Source of the DNA: Limnohabitans sp. Bal53
Lineage (GTDB): Bacteria > Pseudomonadota > Gammaproteobacteria > Burkholderiales > Burkholderiaceae_C
Reading direction: 5' to 3'
Length of the DNA stretch: 64,000 nt
Assembly: GCF_003063355.1 (NCBI RefSeq)
Contig: NZ_NESH01000001.1
Span: 930,001 to 994,000, forward strand
Part shown: piece after piece, positions 16,024 to 24,208 of the stretch
Numbering within the stretch: the first letter of the stretch is position 1
Layout of the letters: each line of letters begins with the position of its first letter
Made by a program: the position numbers and the translations under genes
Notes under the pieces: model-generated
What the model saw: only the letters and a program-made list of their open reading frames with translations
Databases searched by the model: none
What the model was told of the DNA's origin: nothing

Positions 16024-16593
16024 TTATTCGATGCGCAGCTTGCGGATCCAGCGGGCATCGGGTGCAAAAGGTTCGCTGTCTGCTTGGCCATATGGCGGCA
16101 GGTCGAGCTTGTCCGGCGGGGCACTGATGAGGTTCAGGTCCACCGCCTGCGGCAAGCCCTCCAGTCCGGTGGGCGACATGCGCCAACGGAAAATGATCCC
16201 ATTCCACAGCTTGGCACCAAAGTCCGCTGGTTTTTTGTAGAGGAACAACAGGTGGTGGTCCAACCACTGCCAATTGTCCTGAGACACGGTGGCCGGATTG
16301 GCGTAGGGGTATGGCACATGGCATGTCACCTCCAATGCCGCGGCCAAACATTTGAACTCACGCATCGATAAAAAGTGGTCGCGCATCACGGCATGGTCCA
16401 TGTGTACACGGATTTTGGCTTGACCTTTCTCAGCGGGTGTGAATTCGACGCGGCCTATTCGGGTGTATTGGCCATCGCGTGTTTCGGCCACGAGGGTCTT
16501 TTCGCCCTGTAGCTCAAAGGCTTGCGCCGTAGGCAGCAGCACCATCAATGAGCACAACATTGCACCCCTCAAATCTTGGCGTTTGATCAGCAT
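16024..16593 (-). CDS. Secreted protein of unknown function with its own sigma54 promoter
   Basis: 189 residues with a Sec signal peptide (cleavage after AQAFE is likely). The mature part begins LQGEKTLVAETRDGQYTRIGRV and contains two cysteines (EFKCLAA and EVTCHVPYPYANP), perhaps a disulfide. A Trp/His-rich patch (DNWQWLDHHLLFLY) and a C-terminal WIRKLRIE follow. I do not recognise a family. It is transcribed alone, convergent with the lipoprotein gene (29-base gap). A perfect sigma54 promoter lies 51 bases upstream, so it belongs to the alcohol-oxidation regulon. A periplasmic accessory role is the simplest inference. Confidence 0.8.
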   Translation of the reverse strand: MLIKRQDLRGAMLCSLMVLLPTAQAFELQGEKTLVAETRDGQYTRIGRVEFTPAEKGQAKIRVHMDHAVMRDHFLSMREFKCLAAALEVTCHVPYPYANPATVSQDNWQWLDHHLLFLYKKPADFGAKLWNGIIFRWRMSPTGLEGLPQAVDLNLISAPPDKLDLPPYGQADSEPFAPDARWIRKLRIE

Positions 16594-16643
16594 GTCTTTG
16601 TTCTCCCCTTTTATCCGGCCCTAGCCGGTGATCGCAAAAACAC

Positions 16644-16658
16644 GCAAAACACATGCCA
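16644..16658 (-). promoter_or_regulatory. Sigma54 promoter for the orphan secreted protein
   Basis: Minus-strand TGGCATGTGTTTTGC is an exact consensus match with correct spacing. The predicted transcription start is near 16632, about 39 bases before ATG 16593. Confidence 0.85.
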
Positions 16659-16717
16659 CTTCAGCGCTTGCAAAGTCTTGTCACAGCAAGCGCAAAAATG
16701 ACAAAGGGACTTTCGCG

Positions 16718-17609
16718 TCAGAAGCGATAACGCAAACCTGTCATCCCCATGCGACCACGGCCAGCTTGCAAACCCTTGGTTCGGGCACTGTAATACTTGT
16801 TGTCGAGCACGTTTTCACCATAGAGGAATTAGGAAACTTTTTGCCCCTTAGGGGCGAAGCCGATGGATGCACTCTAAAGAGACAAAGATGGGGTTTCCCC
16901 AAACAGGCCGCAATCGGTTTGCCCGTCACCACCAACGTCCCCGCAAAGGCCTTCTGCAGAGCTGCCCCGGTAGTTGTCGGTACTTGAAAATGCGGCTGAC
17001 TTAGGTGACGCCCACTCGCGCTAGCGGCCCTTGTGGACCCTCGTAGGACAGGTTCATGGCCAGTGCATACTTGAGTGCATAAGGCAAGCGGTTACCTGCC
17101 TGGTAATAGCCGTAACCATCTTCACCCTCACCGCCCACCTGACCGCTGTCCTTAATTTGGCGGTCATCAAGTGCGTGAAGGCTTGGCTGGCAAAGTCATG
17201 GGTTTTCTGACCCGCAAGTTCACCCAAGTTGAGCTTGCCACTGATTTCAATGCCCGTCTGCTGCGCCCGACCTTCGTTCGTAAAAACCCCACTGGACTGC
17301 CCGACGTGGTAAATGATGTCCATGCTGAACACCATGACCTCCAGTTGGCCGCTATTGCGCAAGCCCGTGCGCACGCCCAGCTCGGTGGTGTTCGACTACT
17401 CAGGCGTCACCTTTTGCAGCGTGTTGTTGTCAATGTCGCGGTTTGGCCATTGGGGTGCAAAGCGATGGATGCCGCAAAAACACCGTAGCGTCATTGAGAC
17501 CGTTCCAGGTCCAGACCAGACCAGACCAAGCAATGCTTGCAACTGACTATTGGTCAAGCTACTTTCCAAGGTGTCAAAAACGGCCCCGGTGGCCGAGCTG
17601 TAGATGTTT
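16718..17609 (-). pseudogene. Decayed TonB-dependent receptor remnant
   Basis: No continuous frame survives, but the three minus-strand frames together give receptor barrel pieces in order. These are ATGAVFDTLESSLTNSQLQ (near 17530-17600), NRDIDNNTLQKVTPE followed by TELGVRTGLRNSGQLE (near 17340-17440), and SGVFTNEGRAQQTGIEISGK (near 17230-17300). YALKYALAMNLSYEGPQGP (near 17040) and VLDNKYYSARTKGLQAGRGR follow, ending in TGLRYRF and a stop at 16718. The terminal Phe and the order are typical of the last half of a TonB receptor barrel. Frameshifts and a scrambled stretch near 16840-16980 break it, and the N-terminal plug half is missing. It is clearly different from the intact receptor at 5873-8071. 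No other gene is seen in 16594-17792 apart from the short disrupted frame at 17610-17765. Confidence 0.8.
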
Positions 17610-17765
17610 TTACAGGAGGTCACTATAGATGCCACCAATTAGCATGGTGGCCTGCTGCTCGAACTGCGCGTCTTCGCGCACGTCCTGCTGCCAAACCATG
17701 CCCAACACCAGCAAGAACGCAAAAGCCACAGCCAGTCAGGTGGAGAGTGTTGTGCGCAGGTCCAT
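17610..17765 (-). pseudogene. Small single-helix membrane ORF interrupted by one TGA
   Basis: From ATG 17765 the frame would give 51 residues: MDLRTTLST, then a TGA at codon 10, then a hydrophobic helix LAVAFAFLLVLGMVW and a charged tail QQDVREDAQFEQQATML, ending at TAA 17610. Either the gene is dead, or a shorter product starts at the in-frame GTG near 17729. It follows the cytochrome c gene by 27 bases and abuts the receptor remnant. I cannot name it. Confidence 0.3.
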
Positions 17766-17792
17766 GTCGGTATGCGCAGTCCCGCCAAGGGA

Positions 17793-18119
17793 TCAGGGCT
17801 TGCTCGCCAAGATGTGCGTTGCCACGGTTTTCAGATCATCCTGACTCATGCCTCGATGGGCAGGCATGGGCACGCGGCCCCACTTGCCCTTGGAGCCGTT
17901 TTGGATCGATTGGACCAAGGTGACGACGGCATCTTTGTCGTTGCGGTATTTGTCCGCGATGCTCAAAAAAGCGGGCCCTACGATTTTTTCGTCTTTGGCA
18001 TGGCAGGACAGGCAGCCGTTGTCTTTGAGCACGGCTTGTGCATCCGCCGCTAGCGCCCATCCGGCAGCGGCCCAACTCACGGCCAGCAGCACGAGGCTTT
18101 GTCGGGTTTTCATGTTCAT
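17793..18119 (-). CDS. Small periplasmic cytochrome c (class I)
   Basis: 108 residues with a signal peptide (cleavage near ALAADA). One haem site, GCLSCHAKD, lies near residue 35, with a KIVGPAF segment after it and an axial Met in VPMPAHRGM near residue 85. The pattern is that of c-551/c-552 electron carriers. It lies 214 bases downstream of the PQQ alcohol dehydrogenase on the same strand and probably accepts electrons from it or passes them to an oxidase. No sigma54 site was found in the gap, so it may be read through from the dehydrogenase promoter. The ATG at 18113 is an alternative start. Confidence 0.9.
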   Translation of the reverse strand: MNMKTRQSLVLLAVSWAAAGWALAADAQAVLKDNGCLSCHAKDEKIVGPAFLSIADKYRNDKDAVVTLVQSIQNGSKGKWGRVPMPAHRGMSQDDLKTVATHILASKP

Positions 18120-18333
18120 GTCTTTCTTTCAGGCCAATGAATCAGCATGCAAGTGTTGCGTTCAGCAGATGCCGACATGGCACCGGCAAAAAAAAGAGCA
18201 GCCGCCTGCCTGTGCGCAGAAGACTGCCCTGGTTGTGGGCCCTCAGCAAAAAGCCATATCAGGCCTTGCACTGTGGGCTGTGCCCTTGAGTGTGATCGCT
18301 GACACGAACCACCCGCAGGGTACAGTCAGAAAA

Positions 18334-20052
18334 TCACTTCATCAGCTTGAAGGTCCAGACGGAGCCGCCTTGTTCGAGGAAGTTGACTTTTTTGGCCACT
18401 TCACCACCCCACAGCGGCACAGCACCACCCCAGCCAGAGACCACAGACACGTATTGGTCGTTGCCTTCTTTCCAGGTGATGGGAGGTGCCACGATGCCCG
18501 AACCGGTCTGGAACTGCCACACCACCTTGCCGGTCTTGGCGTCAGCGGCCTTCAGGTAGCCTTCAGGCGTGCCCCAGAACACCAGGTCGCCTGCCACCAA
18601 CACGCCACCCCACAGAGGGGCTTCGTTCTTGACTTCCCACTCGATCTTGCCGGTCTTGGGGTTCACAGCGCGCATGGAGCCGATGTAGTCGTCGTACAAA
18701 GGTCTGATGGTGAAGCCCGCACCCAGGAAGGCTGCACCTTTTTTGTAGGTCACAGGCTCGTTCCAGATTTCCATGCCCCATTCGTTGGAAGGCACATAGA
18801 ACAAGTTGGTCTTGGGGCTGTAGGCCATGGGCATCTGGTTCTTGCCGCCCAAGAAACCGGGGGCAGCGAACACCGACTTGCCCTTGTTGCCGTCACCACC
18901 AGAACCGGTGGGGTCACCTGGACGGTTTTCAGGCACAAAGTTGGGACGGCCTGTTTTCAGGTCAATGCCGTTGGCCCAAGTGGTCTTGGTGACGAAGGGG
19001 AAGGCGTTGACCAGCTTGCCGGTGGTGGCATCGTTCACATAGAAGTAACCGTTGCGGTCGGCCTTGCCGCCCATGCGCTTGCCGTCCATGTCAAAGGTCA
19101 CGAACTCGTTCACACCGTCATAGTCCCAGCCGTCGTTGGGGGTGTTCTGGTAGTGCCACTTGATCTGACCGGATTTGACATCGATGGCCACGGTGGAGGT
19201 GGAGAACAAGTTGTCACCCTTGCGCAGGTGGCTGTTCCAGGGGCCGGGGTTGCCGGTGCCGAAATAGGCCAGACCTGTTTTGGCGTCATAAGTGCCGCCC
19301 AGCCAGGGGGCTGCGCCGCCGGTCTTCCAAGTGTCACCAGGCCAGGTGGCGTTGGTGGTACCAGAGATGCCGTTTTCCTTGCCGTCCTTGTAGCCCATGT
19401 GGCCTTCGACCACAGGGCGGACCCAGACCATCTTGCCCGTTTTGGGGTCACGCGCTTCCACGCGGCCCACCACACCGAATTCACCGCCGGACAAGCCGGT
19501 CAGCAACAAGCCATCGGCGATCAAAGGCGCAGCGGTGTAGCTGTAGCCTGCAGAGTAGTCGTCGATCTTCTCGCGCCAAACAACCTTGCCTGTGTTCTGG
19601 TCCAGCGCAACCAACTGGGCGTCCAGCGTGCCAAAGATGACCAGGTTGTCAAACAGCGCTGCACCACGATTGATCACGTCGCAGCAGGGCATGATGCCTT
19701 CGGGCAGCCGGTGCTCGTACTTCCAGAGTTTTTTGCCGGTCTTGGCGTCCAGCGCAAAAATGCGCGAGTAAGAAGCCGTGACAAACATCTTGCCGCCATG
19801 AATCAAGGGCTGCGATTGCTGGCCGCGCTGCTTTTCACCGCCAAAAGACATGGACCACACGGGCACCAGTTTGTTGATGCTCTTGGCGTTCACATCGGTC
19901 AGCGGCGAGTAGCGCTGGCCTTGTGTGCCCAGACCCGAGGACAGGACGTCGTTGGTCGTGGCGGAGTCTTTGCTGATCATGTCGTTCGTGACTTGAGCAC
20001 CAGCTTGAGCTGCGGCCATCATGACGAGCAGGCTTAAAAGTTTGAGTTTCAC
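18334..20052 (-). CDS. PQQ-dependent alcohol dehydrogenase with lanthanide-type Asp pair (XoxF/PedH-like)
   Basis: 572 residues from a GTG start preceded by AGGAG (8-base spacing). A signal peptide ends AGAQ. The eight-bladed quinoprotein propeller is marked by the vicinal disulfide MPCCD (Cys123-Cys124) and metal-site residues E191 (GGEFG) and N268 (GTGNPGPWN). The catalytic Asp310 is in WDYDG, with Asp312 two residues on. In calcium enzymes that second position is Ala or Ser; Asp there marks lanthanide-dependent MDH/ADH proteins (XoxF, ExaF, PedH). There is no C-terminal haem domain, so electrons go to a separate cytochrome c. Overall wording is closer to ethanol/butanol-type enzymes than to true methanol dehydrogenases. 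It has its own perfect sigma54 promoter at 20152-20166. The substrate is not determined by sequence. Confidence 0.93.
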   Translation of the reverse strand: MKLKLLSLLVMMAAAQAGAQVTNDMISKDSATTNDVLSSGLGTQGQRYSPLTDVNAKSINKLVPVWSMSFGGEKQRGQQSQPLIHGGKMFVTASYSRIFALDAKTGKKLWKYEHRLPEGIMPCCDVINRGAALFDNLVIFGTLDAQLVALDQNTGKVVWREKIDDYSAGYSYTAAPLIADGLLLTGLSGGEFGVVGRVEARDPKTGKMVWVRPVVEGHMGYKDGKENGISGTTNATWPGDTWKTGGAAPWLGGTYDAKTGLAYFGTGNPGPWNSHLRKGDNLFSTSTVAIDVKSGQIKWHYQNTPNDGWDYDGVNEFVTFDMDGKRMGGKADRNGYFYVNDATTGKLVNAFPFVTKTTWANGIDLKTGRPNFVPENRPGDPTGSGGDGNKGKSVFAAPGFLGGKNQMPMAYSPKTNLFYVPSNEWGMEIWNEPVTYKKGAAFLGAGFTIRPLYDDYIGSMRAVNPKTGKIEWEVKNEAPLWGGVLVAGDLVFWGTPEGYLKAADAKTGKVVWQFQTGSGIVAPPITWKEGNDQYVSVVSGWGGAVPLWGGEVAKKVNFLEQGGSVWTFKLMK

Positions 20053-20151
20053 AGTGTTGTCTCCTGTTGAAAGAAGGGGCAGAGCGTTGAAGAAAAGGAA
20101 CGACTTGCCAGCCGGTAAAGCTGAACTGACTTGCGTCGTAATTTTTCAGTG

Positions 20152-20166
20152 GCAAATACCGTGCCA
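20152..20166 (-). promoter_or_regulatory. Sigma54 promoter for the PQQ alcohol dehydrogenase
   Basis: Minus-strand TGGCACGGTATTTGC is an exact consensus match. The predicted transcription start is near 20140, with a leader of about 88 bases before the GTG at 20052. The 232-base gap to the MBL gene holds nothing else obvious; a weak TGTTC-like repeat lies at about 20271-20287. Confidence 0.88.
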
Positions 20167-20284
20167 CCTGCAAGGCTATTCGGACACATCCAAAGATCAG
20201 GCATAACCCTAATGAATCTGTTGCTTTCAGGAGTCCAATTCAACAGCTTGCCGCTACAGGCCCGTCGCGCTGTTCAATTTCGGA

Positions 20285-21268
20285 TCACTTGGATGTCACA
20301 GTCGGCGCAGTCTGAAATGAAAACTGTTCAGTCTCATAACGCGGGTACAGCGTGGTCACGTTGCGCGCATACTCTGCCCGCAAGGCCGCCCAAGGCACAA
20401 AGCGTTCAGGAATGGGCAGACGCAAAACCTCTGAGAGGTCCAAACCTTGTGCGGCACTGGTTTGCATGCGCGTGTGCAACCACTGCAACCAATCCAACGT
20501 CTGGTCCACCCCGTAGGTGCCGGTGTGCACCGGGCCGTGGCTGGGCACTACCGTCTTGACCTGTCCTTGGGTAATCCACTGGCGCATGATTTGCAAACTG
20601 GCGATCCACTGCGCCAAGTTGGCATGGGGCATAGTGGGCACCCGGTCGGCAAACACCAGCCCCCCAGCAAACAACACCTCTGTGGTGCGATCGATCAGTA
20701 CCAAGTCATGGTCGGTATGGCCTTGCAAGCGCACCCATTCCAGCGTGTGCCCACCCCACTCGAAGCGTCCGGGCTGAATGTCCTCACGCGAAGGGCGGAA
20801 CTCGGTGCCACGCATCCAGTCGCCACACAGTCGGTACAGGTTGTCCTCGTAGGCCTTGCCCTCGGCCTGCATGCCTGTACGGCTGCCCGGCAGGGCAGCG
20901 GTGGGCACATCGCCCCAGGCCTGGTTACCTAAAAAGTAGTCCGGGTGCAAATTGAGGCTTACCACTTTTTTAACTGGATGAGGCGTCAGGCGGCCGAGGG
21001 CGGCGCGTTGCTGGTCGCCATACAAACGAGAAGGACCGGTGTTGATGACCAAAGAGCCTGCCTTATTGCTGAGCATGGCTGTATTGATGATGTTGCAGCC
21101 GTTGGCATGGCTGAAATCATCTACTGCGCCTTCGATGACCCAGGTTCCTGGTGCAATCTGGCGGGGCTGCAATTGGTAATCCAGTCGCGCCACATCGACC
21201 GCCCCCGCTGGGCTGGCGATCATGGCACAGAGCCAAACCGCCGCCCGTGGCATGCGCTGCGCCCTCAT
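20285..21268 (-). CDS. MBL-fold 'quinoprotein relay' protein (SoxH-like, copy 1)
   Basis: 327 residues with a signal peptide ending PAGAVD. The fold is metallo-beta-lactamase-like: GAVDDFSHANGCNIINT, LVINTGPSRLYGDQ, SLNLHPDYFLGNQAW, LQGHTDHDLVLID and VPSHGPVH. The usual HxHxDH is reduced to LHPDYF, while the later His and Asp positions (GHTDHD, SHGP) are intact, so at most one metal site seems complete. The family is found with PQQ dehydrogenases and a SoxYZ-like carrier, with an unknown reaction. Its ATG overlaps the stop of the SoxYZ-like gene (ATGA), so the pair is translationally coupled. Confidence 0.85.
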   Translation of the reverse strand: MRAQRMPRAAVWLCAMIASPAGAVDVARLDYQLQPRQIAPGTWVIEGAVDDFSHANGCNIINTAMLSNKAGSLVINTGPSRLYGDQQRAALGRLTPHPVKKVVSLNLHPDYFLGNQAWGDVPTAALPGSRTGMQAEGKAYEDNLYRLCGDWMRGTEFRPSREDIQPGRFEWGGHTLEWVRLQGHTDHDLVLIDRTTEVLFAGGLVFADRVPTMPHANLAQWIASLQIMRQWITQGQVKTVVPSHGPVHTGTYGVDQTLDWLQWLHTRMQTSAAQGLDLSEVLRLPIPERFVPWAALRAEYARNVTTLYPRYETEQFSFQTAPTVTSK

Positions 21269-22065
21269 GCTGTCACCTGCGCTTGGATGCGGTTGCCGTT
21301 GTTGTCACGCCCTTTGATCTGCCAAGGGCCGCGCATTGCATCGCCCAGCTCCAAGGTCAAAAGCGGGTTTTCTGACACCGGTTCGTGCAAGCTCAGCCGC
21401 CATACGGCCTGATCCTGGAAATTGTGCAAGGCCAGCTGCTCAATGTGAAAACTCGGGATGCCCGCCACCAGCCCGGTGTCCATCGGGTGCATCACGCGAA
21501 GGCGCAAGCGCGTGCCGCCGTCGATCACGTTGCGGAACACACGGGCCTGCACTTGGCCCAGCGTGCGGCTCCAGGAGCCATCAGCCCGCGTGATGCCGGG
21601 CACAGTGCAACCACCGCCAGAGGCGTTCACCCAGGTCTGGCCCACATGCCAGCGCCCATCGCGGGTGCGCACCAAGGCGCGCACGGGCGAGCCTTGCTCC
21701 ATGCGAAAACGAAACGCCAGCACTGGCCAGCTGCCCAGGGGCTCGAAGTCGAGGATGTGCTGGATCGGGTTGCGGTCTGCAACGAGCCGGATCATGTCGA
21801 TGGGGCCTGCCGAAAGCGCCAAGGCTCGCGCATCGACCAGGATCGGCACATTCATCGCATCTTCGGCAAACTCGGGGCCCTTGACCACCACGTCATCCGT
21901 GAAGCGCCAATTCGCCCCCAGCAGATGTTTTTTGATCAGCACAGGCCACTGCATCGACCCCAAAGGATCACCCCCTGTGGGGTCAGCCCCTTGGGCCCAA
22001 GCCGCACCACCCAACATGCCGCCCAGCCCTGCCAGGGCCCGGCGGCGGCTCCATAACTTGTTCAT
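21265..22065 (-). CDS. SoxYZ-like carrier protein associated with quinoprotein dehydrogenase
   Basis: 266 residues with a Tat-like signal (SRRRALAGLGGMLGG). The N-terminal half resembles SoxY (DVVVKGPEFAEDAMNVPILVD) and ends in NASGGGCTVPG near residue 154, placing a single Cys in a flexible Gly-rich tail as in the SoxY swinging arm. The C-terminal half resembles SoxZ (RLRVMHPMDTGLV, then IEQLALHNF). In thiosulfate oxidation the SoxY Cys carries the substrate; in this family the cargo is unknown. It is coupled to the SoxH-like gene and follows the ABC permease by 20 bases. No other sox genes are present, which argues against thiosulfate oxidation. Confidence 0.88.
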   Translation of the reverse strand: MNKLWSRRRALAGLGGMLGGAAWAQGADPTGGDPLGSMQWPVLIKKHLLGANWRFTDDVVVKGPEFAEDAMNVPILVDARALALSAGPIDMIRLVADRNPIQHILDFEPLGSWPVLAFRFRMEQGSPVRALVRTRDGRWHVGQTWVNASGGGCTVPGITRADGSWSRTLGQVQARVFRNVIDGGTRLRLRVMHPMDTGLVAGIPSFHIEQLALHNFQDQAVWRLSLHEPVSENPLLTLELGDAMRGPWQIKGRDNNGNRIQAQVTA

Positions 22066-22085
22066 TTTTGTCTCCCAACATTTTT

Positions 22086-22940
22086 TCAGGATGCGCCGCG
22101 TTGTTTCATCCAGCCACGCTGCGGGTCATAGCCACGCACCGCCAGCGCAAAAAAGAACGAGGTGCCCAGCAGACCCACCAACCAGCCCATGCCGTAGGTT
22201 TGCCCTTGCAAGGCAAAGCGCATCGTCTCCACCGCTTGCGTAAAGGGATTGAACTGCGCCAATTGGTAAAGCCACACGGCCCCGGCTTCTTCAAACTTCC
22301 ACAAGGGGTAGAGCGCTGAGCTGATGAAGAACATGGGGAAAATCACGAAGTTCATGGCCCCCGCAAAATTTTCCAACTGGCGCACATACACCGACAGCAC
22401 CAAGCCCATCGAGGCCATCAGCACGGCGGCCAGCACTATGGCGGGCAGCGCCAGCAAGGCGTGCAGCGGGGCGACATCCACGCCCAACAACCAAGCCACG
22501 CCCAAAAAAACCACCATTTGCAGCACCGACAGGCTGGTGCCCGCCAGCAGCTTGAAGGCCAGCAGCCATGCGCGGTTCAGGGGCGCTGTGAGCAACAAGC
22601 GCATGAGCCCCATCTCGCGGTCATAGACCAGGGACAGTGAGCTTTGCATGCCGTTGAACAGCGCAATCATGCCAAGCAAGCCCGGCAGCATGTAAACCTT
22701 GTATTCGATGTAGGTTTCATACGGCGGGATGATGGACACGCCAAACACATTCTGAAAACCCGTGGCAAACACCACGAACCACAGCAGCGGCCGCACCAGG
22801 GCCGAGGCTAAGCGTGCGGGTTGACGCAAAAACTTATGGATCTCGCGCCCGACCACGGCCCGCATGGCGCGCAGCAAATGTACGCCATAGGTTGGCGCAG
22901 GCGACAAGGGCGGTGGGGCGGTCAGGGCTTGGCTTTGCAT
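22086..22940 (-). CDS. ABC-2 type permease of the PQQ-associated ABC transporter
   Basis: 284 residues with about six hydrophobic segments and the ABC-2 core features: FLRQPARLASALVRPLLW near residue 37, GMQSSLSLVYDREMGLMRLLL near 118, and a NPFTQAVETMRFALQG near 230. The ATG at 22940 lies inside the 3' end of the binding-protein gene (19-base overlap), indicating coupling. The matching ATPase is not in this operon; it is encoded on the other strand at 26380-27138. The family occurs in PQQ-alcohol-dehydrogenase gene sets, with an unknown transported compound. ABC-2 permeases are usually exporters, yet a binding protein is encoded beside it. Confidence 0.88.
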   Translation of the reverse strand: MQSQALTAPPPLSPAPTYGVHLLRAMRAVVGREIHKFLRQPARLASALVRPLLWFVVFATGFQNVFGVSIIPPYETYIEYKVYMLPGLLGMIALFNGMQSSLSLVYDREMGLMRLLLTAPLNRAWLLAFKLLAGTSLSVLQMVVFLGVAWLLGVDVAPLHALLALPAIVLAAVLMASMGLVLSVYVRQLENFAGAMNFVIFPMFFISSALYPLWKFEEAGAVWLYQLAQFNPFTQAVETMRFALQGQTYGMGWLVGLLGTSFFFALAVRGYDPQRGWMKQRGAS

Positions 22941-24208
22941 GTGCTTTCTTTTTCATCGACACCCAAGGTGTCCATCACTTCAACTGGGTGCAAGACGCCG
23001 TCCAGCGGCGCGGTCCCCAAAACACCATCCACATGGCTCAAAAACAGGGGCTGACGCAACTGGCCATCCCAGCTGCGGTATGACAGGCGCGGCCCTTTGG
23101 CCCCGTCCACAAACACCTGGCCGCTGCGCAGCAAGCGGGCTTGGTCGGGCAAAGCGGCTTTGCTGTGATCGCTGACCAGGGCCGCGATGGATTTGACGGC
23201 CACCCAAGCGGCCCAATCTTGACCGACCATGGGGCGTTGCGCCTGGCGAGCAAAGCGGCGATTGACCTGTGGGCCGCCGTTGCGCTCCCACTGAGCGTGC
23301 CAAGCCAAGGCCACCAAACCATTGGCCCCCACCACCGGGCGGGGTTGCTGAGTGGCGTAGGGCAGCGTGCGTGCAAACTCGCCATCGGCGTCCATCACCG
23401 CCACCACATCGTGGCTGCGGTCATTGGTGAGCAAGCGGGTGTTGGCCAAATCGCGTTCACGCGGATCCCCCGAGAGCTTGAAGGCCTTGGTGTCCACTGT
23501 TTTGATGCCATAACGTTTGGCCGCCCGTTGCCAGGCCTGTCCTTGCAACTGGTCGGCGGCTTCGGGGCCTTGCAGCACGAGTGCATTGCGCCATGAGCGG
23601 GCCGCGAGGTACTGGGCCAGGGCATCGCCCAACATGGCTTGACTGGGGTAACTGTGAAACAGCATGGCAGCACACTGACTACCCCGCAGAGCATCTGCGG
23701 CAGCGCTGGCGTTGAACAGCAAAGCACTGGTGCCCGCGACCTGCACCGCTTGGGCCAACTGGGCTTCGGGCAGATCGAGCACCCAATAGGCCACGCGGTC
23801 GCTCTTGAGCTGCTGAAAAACCTTGCCCAGATCGGCGGCACTGCCCGCTGTGACAGCGATCACTTTGATCGAGTGCCCAGCTGCGCGCAAACCAACTTCG
23901 GCATCGCTGGCACCCAATTGCGCCGCTTGCACCAAGCGCCCGGCAGGATGACCCGGGTAACGGCGCTCCAAGCGGCGGCTTTGGTAACGGGCATCGTCGG
24001 CCAAGGAGACCAGGGCCACCGTGTGGGTGGCGGCCTGCGCCACGGGTGCCCCGCTCAGGCCGACCACCATGGCCAGCCCCCCCGTGAAAGCAAAGCTTCT
24101 GACGACCCAAGCCGTTGTGGCCAAAATGAGCGGCACCAGACTTTGGACAGTCCGCATCAACACGCCTGACTTGTCGCCTCTGACGCGGGCATCAGGACTG
24201 GGTATCAT
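22922..24208 (-). CDS. Periplasmic binding protein-like component of the PQQ-associated ABC system
   Basis: 428 residues from ATG 24208, which overlaps the stop of the propeller gene (ATGA); ATG 24157 is an alternative that gives a shorter leader. A hydrophobic signal (TGGLAMVVGLSGAPVAQA) is followed by a type I periplasmic-binding fold: HTVALVSLADDARYQSRR, ERRYPGHPAGRLVQAAQLG, IKVIAVTAGSAADLGKVFQQL, and a C-terminal SYRSWDGQLRQPLFLSHVDGV. It matches the branched-chain-binding-like proteins confined to PQQ-alcohol-dehydrogenase clusters. Ligand unknown. It lies between the beta-propeller and the permease. Confidence 0.85.
   Translation of the reverse strand: MIPSPDARVRGDKSGVLMRTVQSLVPLILATTAWVVRSFAFTGGLAMVVGLSGAPVAQAATHTVALVSLADDARYQSRRLERRYPGHPAGRLVQAAQLGASDAEVGLRAAGHSIKVIAVTAGSAADLGKVFQQLKSDRVAYWVLDLPEAQLAQAVQVAGTSALLFNASAAADALRGSQCAAMLFHSYPSQAMLGDALAQYLAARSWRNALVLQGPEAADQLQGQAWQRAAKRYGIKTVDTKAFKLSGDPRERDLANTRLLTNDRSHDVVAVMDADGEFARTLPYATQQPRPVVGANGLVALAWHAQWERNGGPQVNRRFARQAQRPMVGQDWAAWVAVKSIAALVSDHSKAALPDQARLLRSGQVFVDGAKGPRLSYRSWDGQLRQPLFLSHVDGVLGTAPLDGVLHPVEVMDTLGVDEKESTCKAKP

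Noticed and set aside
17629..17844. Plus-strand ORF with a good AGGAGG and ATG (71 codons)
   Set aside because: It runs antisense through the receptor remnant and the end of the cytochrome gene; the Shine-Dalgarno-like sequence looks coincidental and the product has no recognisable feature.
21265..22065. Sox thiosulfate-oxidation system
   Set aside because: Only a SoxYZ-like and a SoxH-like protein are present; SoxAX, SoxB and SoxCD are absent and both genes belong to the quinoprotein accessory families.
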